A stretch of DNA of 64,000 nucleotides from Excoecaria cochinchinensis (taxonomy: Eukaryota; Streptophyta; Magnoliopsida; Malpighiales; Euphorbiaceae), in assembly GCA_947683425.1 (NCBI GenBank), contig CANTUQ010000161.1, positions 682,001 through 746,000 of the forward strand, written 5' to 3'. Below the pieces are notes generated by a model that made no database searches, had not been told where the DNA came from, and saw only the letters and a list, made by a program, of their open reading frames with translations. Positions within the stretch are counted from its first letter, which is position 1. Every line of letters begins with the position of its first letter. This document shows positions 11,541 through 21,268 of this stretch, in pieces. The position numbers and the translations under genes are program-made.

Positions 11541-11641
11541 CCGTTGGAGCAGTTTTCCTTGAAAAATCATCTGAAGGGGCACCTAACTTCATTAATCTTT
11601 ACAACCATTTGCAAGGGGCATTTGCAAAGGACATAACTCTT

Positions 11642-11662
11642 AGTATTCTATAAATATATAAC
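11642..11662 (+). promoter_or_regulatory. E3 LTR TATA box
   Basis: CTATAAATATATAA lies about 110 bp downstream of the palindrome cluster and is preserved in the 3' LTR near 21724-21740. It is the best promoter candidate in this LTR. The transcription start itself cannot be seen. Confidence 0.5.
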
Positions 11663-12510
11663 GTTGTCTGTAAATAAAGAGGATGATTGTGAAAGTAATT
11701 TCCTGTATTTTGGTTAAACAGTTTCTTTTCTCTAGTTAATTTTCTTAGTTAGTTTTCATGTTTTGAAGAAGAAGATTAAGGAGAAGAAAATCTATTTGGA
11801 GAGTTGAGAAAAGGGTTGAAAGACTTCTATCTTAATCTCTTATCTTTTATTTCTTCTCTGAACATTTAATGAATACTAATTTAATGAATTTGGTCATTAT
11901 TAACATTCTTTAATTCCATGTACTTTAAGAGTCTTTGAATGCAGATTTTCTATTAGTATATTTTGCATGATCTTAATAAGTTAAAGTAGATTCGAAAGAC
12001 TGTTTTAACTGAAATCTAATAGAAATTCATTATCAAGATATATTTTGAGAGATCGGTATATTGAGATAGTTGCTAAAGGTTGGTGCTTATTCTTAGATTA
12101 TGTAATTAATAACCTCTAATTCATTAATAAAAATTGTGAGTTAGACTTTTAATTGCATGTTTTAGGCATTTTAATTTATATCGAAAGAGTAAATTAGAAC
12201 TTTAGTTCAACTTGGCTTGCATGAAAAGATGATTATAATTAATTGGAATGATGGAATCAAGTTCATTATTTAAGTTCTTCATTGAACATTTTATTTTCTT
12301 CTGATGACCATGAACTAGGATTAATTAGTTTATGTAGTAGGATAGTTTAGATTTAAATCACCAATTAATTGATCATTCTAAACAAAGTTAAAATTGAGTA
12401 GTAATAGTGTGTAAATCACGTTCCTCGTGGGATCGACATTCTTAAGTACTATTTCGGTACACCGTATACTTGCGGTCATTAGCATCTATAGAAAATGCTC
12501 AACAAGTTTT

Positions 12511-12528
12511 TGGCGCCGTTGCTGGGGA
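12511..12528 (+). promoter_or_regulatory. E3 primer binding site (tRNA-Asp)
   Basis: TGGCGCCGTTGCTGGGGA begins six nt after the LTR end. It is the Athila-type PBS complementary to the tRNA-Asp 3' end, with one mismatch (GCT where GCC is usual). Confidence 0.92.
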
Positions 12529-12656
12529 ACGTTGATTTTGCCATTGTGAAACTTGATTTATGATTTTAGATTACAATATTTTTGTTTGTTTTAATTTGTT
12601 AGTTTGTTTAGTGTAACTTTGTGTTTTGTTTTTGGTTTTATAGGATTTGAAAGTTC

Positions 12657-14027
12657 ATGCCTAGTACAAGGAGTTCTTTAGAAGAGCTTGAACCCTTAAA
12701 TCCTGAAATTGAAAGGTGTTTGTCAAGTAACCGGAAGTCTAATAAGAAAAAGAACAAAGATAAGAGACCAATTATCATGGCTGAAGAAAATCCACCAAAA
12801 CTTATGGACTTTGCCACACCCGCATTGAGTGGAGCTCAACAAGGAGTGGTAAGGCCAACGGTAAACGCAAATCAATTTGAGATTAAACCATCTTTATTAC
12901 AAATGATTCAAAATAGCATTCAATTTTAGGGTTTGGCAAATGAGGATCCTAATGCTCATTTGGCAAATTTTCTTGAAATATGTGATACCTTTAAGATTAA
13001 TGGTGTCTCGGCTAATGCAATCAAACTTAGGCTTTTCCCTTTCACTTTGAAAGATAAGGCCAAAGCTTGGTTGAATTCGCTAGCAAGGGGATCAATTACT
13101 ACTTGGGACCAATTGGCCCAAGCATTTTTATCCAATTATTTTCCCTTGGCCAAAACAGCCAAAATCATAAAGGATATCACTACATTTGTTCAAAATGATA
13201 ATGAATCTTTGTATGAGGCTTGGGAAAGGTTTAAAGAATTGTAATGGATGTGTCCACACCATAACCTTCCAAGGGAGCTTTAGATGCAAACCTTTTATAA
13301 TGGAGTTAATCCTACCACAAGAGGGACTATAGATGCTGCAGCTGGTGGATCTTTGATGAAAAAAACAACTGAAGCAGCATTTGAGCTATTGGAAGAGATG
13401 GCAATGAATAACTGTATGTGGCCTCCTGAAAGAGTAAGGGAGTATAATAATTCTAATACTAGGGGAGTACATTCAATAGATTTTGTGGTTGCATTACAAG
13501 CCCAAATTGAAGCATTGAATCATAGAGTTAATAGCCTAAGTATGGGTGGTAATTCATTAAATGCATGCAATGTTTGTGGTCAACAAGGGCATAAGAGTGA
13601 CAATTGCAATTTAGGCATGGTTAATAAGGAAGAACAAGTTAATTTTATTCAAGGCCAAGGGCGTGGTAATCCTTATTCTAACACCTATAACCCTGGTTGG
13701 AGGAGTCATCCTAATTTATCATGGGGAAATAATAATAATAACAACCAAAATAGAGGTGTAGGGTATCAATAACCACAAGATAGGTTTGGAGCATTTGAAG
13801 GAAAAATTGATAAATTCATTGAGGAGATCAATTTTAAGATGAGTGCTCAAGATGAAAATCAAAAGAAACTTGAAGCAAAAGTTGACCAAATTACTAAGAA
13901 TCATGCTTCATCTATTCATAATCTTGAAATTCAATTAGGGCAATTAGCTAGTTCTTTACCTTAAAGGACTCTAGGATCTCTTCCAAGTAATATGGAAGAA
14001 AATCCTAGGGGCCACATGAAACCATAA
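12657..14027 (+). pseudogene. gag: E3 Athila gag, interrupted by stop codons
   Basis: A single frame with no frameshifts carries an Athila-type gag: a charged N-terminal segment, then the core (NEDPNAHLANFLEICDTFKI, LFPFTLKDKAKAWLNSL, TWDQLAQAFLSNYFP), and a perfect zinc knuckle CNVCGQQGHKSDNC near 13567. An Asn-rich linker and a coiled-coil-like tail (KIDKFIEEINFKMS...LEIQLGQLASSLP) follow. In-frame stops lie near 12927, 13242, 13281, 13770 and 13962; most stand where related proteins have Trp or Gln. The start at 12657 is the first Met after the PBS. Protease should follow, but the sequence goes directly to non-coding DNA at about 14030. Confidence 0.88.
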
Positions 14028-15283
14028 TATTTTTGTTCTCTTATTTAGGTTGCTTAATTAGATTTTTTTTCTGTATGTGTTTTTTGTTATTTTAAGTTAT
14101 TTTATATTAATTTGTTAATTAATTTTTACTATTACTAATATAGTTAATTTTTGTTCTACAGGTCAAACTAGTAAGAATAGGTGTTATTTTATTTATTATA
14201 ATTACATAATAAGAAAAAATAAAAAATAAAAAATAAAAAATAAAAATTTTTTTGCAGACGTTGTATTCTGTTGTGATGTTATTTCACGCGTCGTGATTTA
14301 GGTAAGTGAGAAGCTTCACGAGTCGTGACGTTGCCTCACGACTCGTGAAGCGTGATGTGCAGAATCGGGTAAATCAGGTCAGTTCTAAATTTTTCTTTTC
14401 TTTTATTATTTCACTTATTATTTTTCTATTAATTTGGTTTTGTTTTCTTTTTCTTCCGCATTTTGTGATTAAATTTCAATTAACTTAACTTAATTTTAAC
14501 ATTTAAGCCGTAAAACACCGGATAAAAAAATTAAAAGCGGGAAATTTTATTTCAAAACCCTAACGTCGTGACGTTTTATATTTTTTTTCCTTATCTACCT
14601 TATTTCACTTGACTCTTCATTTTTCTCTTCTCTCTGTTAGTTTTATTTTCCCAGCGCAGGTTACGAGTCGAACACCCTCAATAGCCATTTAATTTTCATT
14701 TCTTCTTCCTTCATTCCAGCATATTTTGAGCTTTCCTACTCTGTTTTTCCTACGTTGTTCTCGTTCTTCATTCCAGCATTCTGTTTCTATTTATTTTCTT
14801 CCATATTCTTAGGGTTTACGGGATTTTAATGCCATATTCAGGTTCGTAAATTTCTTTTCATTTTTCTTTGTTTCATTTTCTTTTTCACTTCTTCTTTCTT
14901 TTCTTTTTATTTCACTTAACTTGTTATATTTTCCTCATTTTTCTCTTCTTAGCATTCTAGGTCACAAGTCGTAATCCAGTATTCGACTCTTAATCTTCTT
15001 AATTGTTAGACTTTTCTTCTTCCTTCACACATATCCTTCATTGTTCTCTTTTTCTTAGGGTTTGCATGATTCTTGTTCATCTCAGTTTCTAAATTAGATC
15101 AACTTTCATCTTTGTCATAAATTTCTTTGTTAGTTAGACTTTGTTTCGTTCGGCATTTTCTCAGTAACAGTCATCAACTTTCCATAGGAGTTTCATTCCG
15201 TGTGTTTGGATTTGTAAATTTCTTTCATTGTATTCGGGTTTACTTCCCAAATATTTTTCAATCTCTGTTTACACAATACAACT
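14028..15283 (+). other. E3 region between gag and ORF1-like gene, with palindromes
   Basis: No coding frame. A-rich tract at 14211-14250, then TTTTTTTGCAG (splice acceptor-like), then a compact palindrome group at 14284-14350 (CACGCGTCGTGA, CTTCACGAGTCGTGACG, TCACGACTCGTGAAG). Beyond that it is T-rich, leader-like DNA with several CAG|GT-like sites. Pol (about 3.5 kb in a complete Athila) is absent, so the deletion junction is near 14030. Confidence 0.65.
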
Positions 15284-17047
15284 ATGGTAAGAACCAAAAA
15301 CACATCCATTTCAAGAATTGAACAAGCAAGGCAAGAGGCTGAAGAGGGTGACATTTCTGCTTCCTTTGGTGCTGGATTTTCCATATTTTCTGTGGATGAA
15401 GGTAGTCGATTTCTTACTCTTTGTGACAGAAAATTTTTGCAATGTAAGTATTTCCCATCCGATTTGTTAGAGTAGGTGGACATGTTAAATACTGTGAATG
15501 AGATGTTAGCTAACTGTGGCTGTCACACCCCAAATCAGGCTTGGTCGGAATTGGCGCGTTAACTCAGGAATCCAAGGGTACTTCAGTAATTTGTACTTGA
15601 GAAATATTGGATAATAAGGATTTAATGGCAAAGTAATTAATTAAGTAGGTTGTAAAGGGAAATGTTAGAGTGTGCTTGTAGTGTATGGAAGTAGGATATA
15701 AGTGGATTAAGGGGTTTTATAGTGTGGGTTGTATGTATGGTGCCTTGGATGTAAGTGGGTTTTAAAGAATAATATGGTGTGAGTGGTGTTTGGTGCCTTG
15801 AAGATATTTATTCAAGACATGGTTGTGTGTGGTTTGTGTATGGTGCTTAGAGTGGAAAGTCAAGTGAGTGGATGTGTGGCCCAATAGGAGAGGGACAAGT
15901 GGCTTGGTAGGTGGGCAATTAATGGGAAAAGAGTTTAAGGAAAAGAAGAAAGAGAGGGAGAGCAGATTTCAAGTTGGGGCTCCCTCCTCTCTCTCCCGTT
16001 CTTCCTCTTCTTCTCTTCTTTCCCATTTCTTGCGTTTCCTCTCTTGTTTGTGTGGGTTTGGAGCTGGTTTTGGAAGTGTTTGAGTGCAAGATTGAAGAGG
16101 TAAGTGGTTAGATTTTGGATGTTGTGTTTGGATTTTTTTAGATTGTCTTCTTCTTTGGTTTTGTTTAAGTTAAGGTTTGTGGAAGAGTAATTGTGGGTTT
16201 TGGTTTTGTGCAAGCTTTGGGTTTCAAGAGAAAGCTCAAGGGTAAAGAGAAGGTGAAGATTGGGTCTTGAAGCTACAAAGAAATCAGGTTTGGGAGCTTT
16301 GATTTATGAATTGGAATCTATGAGTTGTTGTGCCCTAATTCTCACTTATGATGTAAACGAGTTTGTATTGTTTAAATCTCTGAAATTTGAGTGTTTTGGT
16401 ATGTATAAATGCATGAATGAAATTGGATAAATGTGTTAGTAATCCATGTGATTAATTGAGATGAACGTATATGAGGGTTGGTTTTGAAATGCATGAGTTT
16501 GGCAATTCTGTCCCGTTTTTATTTGACCTCTGTGTGTTTTTTTTGTCATAAGTATAGTTATAAACCTCCAAATTGTGTGATTCTTGAGCCATTAGAACCA
16601 TGACGTCTACATATTTAAATATATTGAATAGCCTTGGTCTAATTCTTGCTCTAATACCCTGTAATTTTGATACAAACGTAGTGTCTCTTTTTGTGTCGGG
16701 TTGTTTGACCAGTATGGGTTGTGGAGAGCATATCTTGAGTTATAGATGTCCTTTTGATCTGAAATTTGTTGCATTTGAACTATAACATCCTAGGGAACAT
16801 TTATTAAGAAGGAATATTTGGCTAAAAATGAGTTTTATAGGTCGGTTTAGGCAATATAATTCTGGGGCATAAAGCAGTTTTTGTTGGTGCCTGAGGTGTG
16901 CCTCTGTCGCGATCGCGACAAGGGTCGCGACCTCGCAATAGAAAAACCTATATTAGCCTTTATTTCTTCATTTTTGAGCCCTCGGTTAACCCAGATCAAT
17001 CCCGTACCTTCCCCTCAGCTTATTATGCACGTTTAGGGTAATTAAAT

Positions 17048-17064
17048 GGCTATATAAGTAGTTG
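17048..17064 (+). promoter_or_regulatory. Possible E6 TATA box
   Basis: GGCTATATAAGTAG is the clearest TATA-like sequence of this LTR. If it is used, the palindrome array 300 bp downstream and the hairpin train would both be transcribed. A small palindrome pair (CTGTCGCGATCGCGACA) lies 140 bp upstream at 16906. Confidence 0.45.
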
Positions 17065-17364
17065 TCTTTGGGAAAAGCTAATGAGTACGATTAAGATTGG
17101 TGATTTTTGGGAATCTCTTATATTTGCAAGATTATGATCATTTTGGAATTGATGTGGTTTGATGCATAACTTGGGTTTTTGATTGATTCTTGAAATTGAA
17201 TGTTTAAATCATTGGATTGTATGATGTTATTGTTAATAAATGTTATATTGTGGTTGTTAATGTCAATGGATGGCTGGATTAGAGGTAAGTGACCTTTGAT
17301 TGAGATTTGTATGTTGGGAGGAGGAATTGGAAGAGGAAAATCTGCAGATTTTTGGAATCCCGAT

Positions 17365-17695
17365 GCTGTCGCGATCGCGACGATTGTCACGATCGCGACA
17401 GAGAGCGGTATTGGGAGCTTCGTTGTCGCGAGCCCGCGACAGTCGAAGTGTTGAGCACCCTCTATCGCGAGCGTGACAACTGTCGCGATCGCAACAAAGT
17501 GCGATGCTGGGCAAGTGCTATCGCGAGCACGCGATTCGTCGTGAGCCCGCGACAGCACCAATTGTTCTCTGTCGCGATAGCGACATCCGTCGCGAGCGCG
17601 ACAAAGTCTGGCCCTTCCGTCCTCCTCACGGTCGCGAAGTCCGTCGCGCGCACGCAGCGAAGAGACTTCAGTCTCTATCGCGAGCACGACAGACC
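17365..17695. repeat. CG-rich palindrome array in E6
   Basis: At least eight units built from GTCGCGATCGCGAC and its variants (GTCACGATCGCGAC, TATCGCGAGCGTGAC, GTCGCGAGCGCGAC). Several inter-unit stretches keep a spacing of roughly 20-30 bp. It is related in sequence to the flanks of the E1 array. Confidence 0.85.
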
Positions 17696-17902
17696 CGTAT
17701 ATGCTAAATGAGTTCTCTTTCATTTCATGTGGTTTGAATTTCCGTTCCTTTTGACAGTTGTGAGATTTATGTTTGGTATTTTATGAATAATATGAATATG
17801 GAACCATGATATGATTATATACATATATGATGATAATTTTGGGAGTTATGAAATGGATTGAATGGTTTATGTATGACTTGATAGAGTCTAGTAAGTGGAT
17901 AG

Positions 17903-18183
17903 TTAGGCATGCCTAATAGAGTTCTGTTAGCTGCAGCCCCTTTGAACGTTTGGACCCTGATCAGGTCCCTGTTTGGTTCCTCGCAAACCCTTTATATGTA
18001 TGGATCTTGTTTAAGATCCCCTTTCATTAAAATGTTTTTGAATGCGAAAAATGATGTTGTTTTTCTCTCGATTCGTACCCGTAAGGTGCGCCCGTTCGTA
18101 CCAATAAGGTACCGTCAGATAAAGTTTCTGTGATTACTTCGATTCGTACCCGTAAGGTGCACCTGATCGTGCCAGTGAGGCAC
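17903..18183 (+). other. Hairpin train in E6
   Basis: In order: palindrome TTAGGCATGCCTAA (17903), GGACC-ctgatca-GGTCC (17952), GGTTC-ctcgc-AAACC (17975), GGATCTT-gttt-AAGATCC (18002), GTACC-cgtaa-GGTGC (18075), GTACC-aataa-GGTAC (18098), GTACC-cgtaa-GGTGC (18146), GTGCC-agtga-GGCAC (18169). Stems are kept and loops vary or are constant by position. See findings. Confidence 0.85.
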
Positions 18184-18870
18184 TGTCTGATTTCTCGTTA
18201 TCCACTATTTTGAGTCAGCAGGTATTCTGTTCGCTTTGTCTGATATGAATATGAGATTATGATAACCGTTTGGTTAAGATTTCAGTAATATGAATCAGCT
18301 AGCTTTCTGAATGTGATCATGGAAGTTTGAATGGTTTGAATATGACTCAAGTATGCATTTGTATATGCTTACCGTCTATATTGTATTGTGAATGTGTCTA
18401 ATTGAGTGCTTGAGATGCAATGCATGTGGATCGACGTGCGGTAAGTACATGTGCCATAATGTACCGATATGCTATATGTTCCTATGAACTCAGTTATCGC
18501 AGTGTTTTAATACGTTGTTGTGTGTTGCATGTGAGCGGGTTCCGCAATGATAAGGATACCTTAGTATGATAGGTGCATGTGTAATATTTTTAAGAGTTTA
18601 TGCATGGTGAAGTGTTGCTATTCTATACCTCGGCGAAAACGGTAAATTTAATGCATGTGACATTGTATGTAGTTCTGCATGGTGATATTTGTATTATGCA
18701 TGGTATTGCTTTTGCCTTGGCTTATTTTGACATAAGTATATAGATATGTATGCCTTTGCTATGCAAGTCTGATTATATATGTGTTATGAATATCCGCATT
18801 TGCCATTTGAATGTGTTATGCCTTGGCGACCATTGTGAATGGCCGTCCATATTACTTGTGTGTTCTCCCC

Positions 18871-18910
18871 ACTAAGTGTTATCGCTTAGCACGGGCTCTC
18901 TTCCCGTGCA
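18871..18910 (+). other. Conserved double hairpin in E6
   Basis: CTAAGTG-ttat-CGCTTAG then GCACGGG-ctctctt-CCCGTGC, directly followed by AGGTGGCAGG. One G-U pair in the first stem. It is the counterpart of 4240-4278 in E1. Confidence 0.85.
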
Positions 18911-19694
18911 GGTGGCAGGTTGTGTTCGGATCGAGTCGCGCATCTGCAAGGTCGGCCACGTAGAAGTTAGAAGTTTTGTATTTTGTTCAGTTCCTATATT
19001 ACGGATTCTATAATTTTGTAGCCTTTTGCTTATGTATTTGTATATGTAAGGATCTTATTGTAATTAAGTTTTTAGTTAAATGAACCTTTTGTTTTATCGT
19101 TCACTTTATGCTTCCGCTGAGTAATCTTATGTATGCATGTGTTTATGCTTCCGTTTAGTGCTTGTGGGTGTGTGTGAATTATTGCATGATTAGTCAGTGT
19201 CGCAAGGTAAGTCAAGTTTTTAATTACCCGTATTTTTGTATGTATGTTTATGCTTGTATGCGTGCTTCCGCGTATCGAATGTGTATATCCGTGTGTGAGT
19301 GCGTCGGGTAGCGCGCCTGCCGGCGTCGTTCCAACGGGGGCAGCGGTGGGGGTGTTACAGTGGCTTCCTTAGATTTGCCAATATGCATGAAGATATTTAT
19401 CCTGATTTAATGCTTGAATTTTATACAACTTTGAAAAACAATGAGGATAATGAATATTGGATTGATTTTCGTTTAGATGGTAAAGCACACACTCTTACTT
19501 ATTTTATGATGAATCGTACATTTGGATTTTCCAAAACTGGTTTGTTTGACCCACCTAAATCTTTTAAACCTAATGTATTTTGGTCTTACTTAATTGATTT
19601 GCAAACACCATATAAAGCTAGAGATGCTAAATCTATGTTTATTAAAGATTTGAAATATTGGATTTTGCATAAAATTTTTGCTTCTTTAATTTTC

Positions 19695-19943
19695 TAAGCG
19701 CAGAGGATCCAGTAATGTCCCTCCAACAAGACCTCGAATGTGATGGTATTTCCTGAAAATTAGCACTAACCACCTCTCCACGTACAAAAAGATGTTTAGT
19801 AAAATACATACAAGGGTGATCTCTACGATAACAACAAAAATCAACATCTAAATTTCTTGTAAGAACAGTAATAATATGCCCATGTGTTATAGGAGATTCA
19901 TGTCTACTAACACAATTCAACAACTGACTTACAACCCAATAAG
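19695..19943 (-). other. In-place inversion inside the E3 ORF1-like gene
   Basis: Sense-strand coding similarity stops at ...FASLIF (19694) and resumes at TKAQEEEGG (19944) in the same frame. The intervening 249 bp code only on the minus strand: SYWVVSQLLNCVSRHESPITHG, HIITVLTRNLDVDF, VRGEVVSANFQEIP. This aligns with NISHEILVNLVRVSRG...VGGVITRLLLRLGVRP of the E5 homologue, exactly the part that should come next. Roughly 20 residues of the family are missing at the left junction. Confidence 0.72.
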
Positions 19944-20192
19944 ACCAAGGCACAAGAAGAAGAGGGTGGTGATGAGGGGGCAAGTGAAGATGTAATTCTG
20001 CCTGATGTTCCAGCAGATGTGGCTGCTGCCCCTGATGTTGGCTCATCTAGCCATAACATACCAATGATGTTATCTCATATGCAAGATCAGCTTTCTTCTA
20101 TAGCACGAAGGCAAAGGCGGTTGGAGTACAAGTTTGATAACTTCATCACACAAGCTGAATTCGTGGTGCCATCACCTCCACCTTCACCATGA

Positions 20193-21268
20193 TAGGGGAG
20201 TGTTCTTTTCTCTATTTTTTTTCTTTGTTTATTTTGTTTCATTTCATCACATTGAGGGCAATGTTGGTTCTAAGTGTGGGGGAGTAAGTGTGTTGTGTTT
20301 TTTGTGATTACTTATGATTTATAAGTTTTTGTATATATTTTATATGTTACTTGCATGATAATTTGTGTGTCTTAGTTTTTTAATTAAATTCGTAGTAAGC
20401 TTTATTATAAAGTATTGTTCTCTTGGTATATTATATAGGTTGTTAAGTCAATTATTTTTATACTCATTTTTATCAGTTTTTCAAAATTTTTAGCATGTGT
20501 TTTAAGTTTTTCAAGTTATTTTCTTTTACTTCTTTCAACATTATGAATTATTTAGTCTTTTTACTAACCATGTTTGTAAAGTTAGAATTTGCTCATTTAG
20601 TATAAAATTTTAAGTTTCTAGTTGCCTATGGAAACTATAGCCATAATACTTACCTTATTTCCTTTCAATCATGGATGAGGACTTGGAAAATAAAAAGAAA
20701 AATCATAAGTGGGATGGAGCATAAAATGGACCCACCAAATTCAAAAATAAATAGCAAGATGTACATCCAAAATTGTAAAAAAAAAGGGATAGAGCGTAAA
20801 ACGCACCCATATTACCTTCTCTTGCTATGCATGGGATAAAATGAAAAAATATATATCTATATATACCCATGTAAAATAAAAAGAAAAATAAAAAAGACAA
20901 AAAAAAGAGTCTAAAAATGCCATGAGATTGGAGTAAGGGTAAGTGAGCTTGAACTGTCCTAAATGCAGCTAGCAATCTTAGAATTTTTAACTTTTATTAT
21001 CAATTTTCTTTCTTTGATTCATGTTTAGTTTTTGAGACTTTATACTCTTTATGTTGGAAGTAGTAAAGTTAGATGACTTGTTGAATTTTCAATACATACT
21101 TAGAACTGTGATTTACTAATATGTGTGAGTGTTTGGGATAGTTGATCTTTGTAATTTTAGTATATATGCTGAATGGACAGTGCTATATAATGATTTTTAC
21201 AAATTGTTAAATTTTCTTATTTCTTTTCTCTTGCTTGAGGACAAGCAAGGTTTAAGTGTGGGGGAATT
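20193..21268 (+). other. E3 3' untranslated region
   Basis: Non-coding, AT-rich. It contains a first polypurine-like AAGTGTGGGGGAG at 20272-20284 and the 3' polypurine tract at its end. Short runs of A-rich DNA occur at 20690-20930. The 90-residue minus ORF here has no recognisable domain and is not called. Confidence 0.7.
21253..21268 (+). other. E3 3' polypurine tract
   Basis: AAGTGTGGGGGAATT lies immediately before the 3' LTR terminus TGATAGG. This is the usual Athila plus-strand primer. Confidence 0.85.

Larger units (their letters stand above)
11192..12504 (+). repeat. E3 5' LTR
   Basis: Starts TGATAGGAGCTTAATTGAGG and ends AATGCTCAACA. U3 carries a CG palindrome cluster (11371-11540), followed by a TATA-like ATTCTATAAATATATAACG at about 11645-11662. 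The matching copy is 21269-22581. Short ORFs across 11252-11653 fall in the palindromes and are not supported as genes. Confidence 0.94.
15521..19359 (+). mobile_element. E6: solo LTR of the E1 (Tekay) family inside E3
   Basis: A single 3839-bp LTR, TGTCACACCCC...GGTGTTACA, flanked by a perfect target duplication GTGGC (15516-15520 and 19360-19364). Length, terminal sequence and the ordered internal landmarks match the E1 LTR: CG palindromes at 17365-17695, TTAGGCATGCCTAA at 17903, stem-loops at 17952-18183, double hairpin at 18872-18909. There is no internal region, PBS or polypurine tract, so it is the product of LTR-LTR recombination. It is clearly more diverged from E1 than the two E1 LTRs are from each other. 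Overlapping ORFs at 17118-17723 on both strands are palindrome artefacts. Confidence 0.93.
15284..20192 (+). pseudogene. E3 Athila ORF1-like gene, split by E6 and partly inverted
   Basis: Exonic pieces: 15284-15520, then 19365-19694, then 19944-20192. The first has a Met start (MVRTKNTSISRIEQARQEAE) and one in-frame stop at 15473. The E6 target duplication falls at ...ANCG|FLRF, and the frame resumes: MHEDIYPDLMLEFYTTL, IDFRLDGKAHTL, MFIKDLKYWILHKIFASLIF. This resembles the Athila ORF1 / putative plant transposon protein family and the E5 gene at 60741. Segment 19695-19943 is inverted. The tail encodes DVPADVAAAPDVG and a coiled-coil-like QDQLSSIARRQRRLEYKFDNF, stopping at 20190. Function in the family is unknown. 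Confidence 0.75.

Noticed and set aside
15284..15520. Separate small gene before E6
   Set aside because: The frame continues across the E6 target duplication into 19365 onward, so it is one broken gene.
17118..17723. Overlapping ORFs on both strands rich in Arg, Asp and Ser
   Set aside because: They lie in the CG palindrome array of E6; palindromes keep several frames open on both strands at once. No domain.
19642..20046. 134-residue minus ORF as an independent gene
   Set aside because: Its central part is the inverted block of the E3 ORF1-like gene; the ends run into sense-coding sequence.
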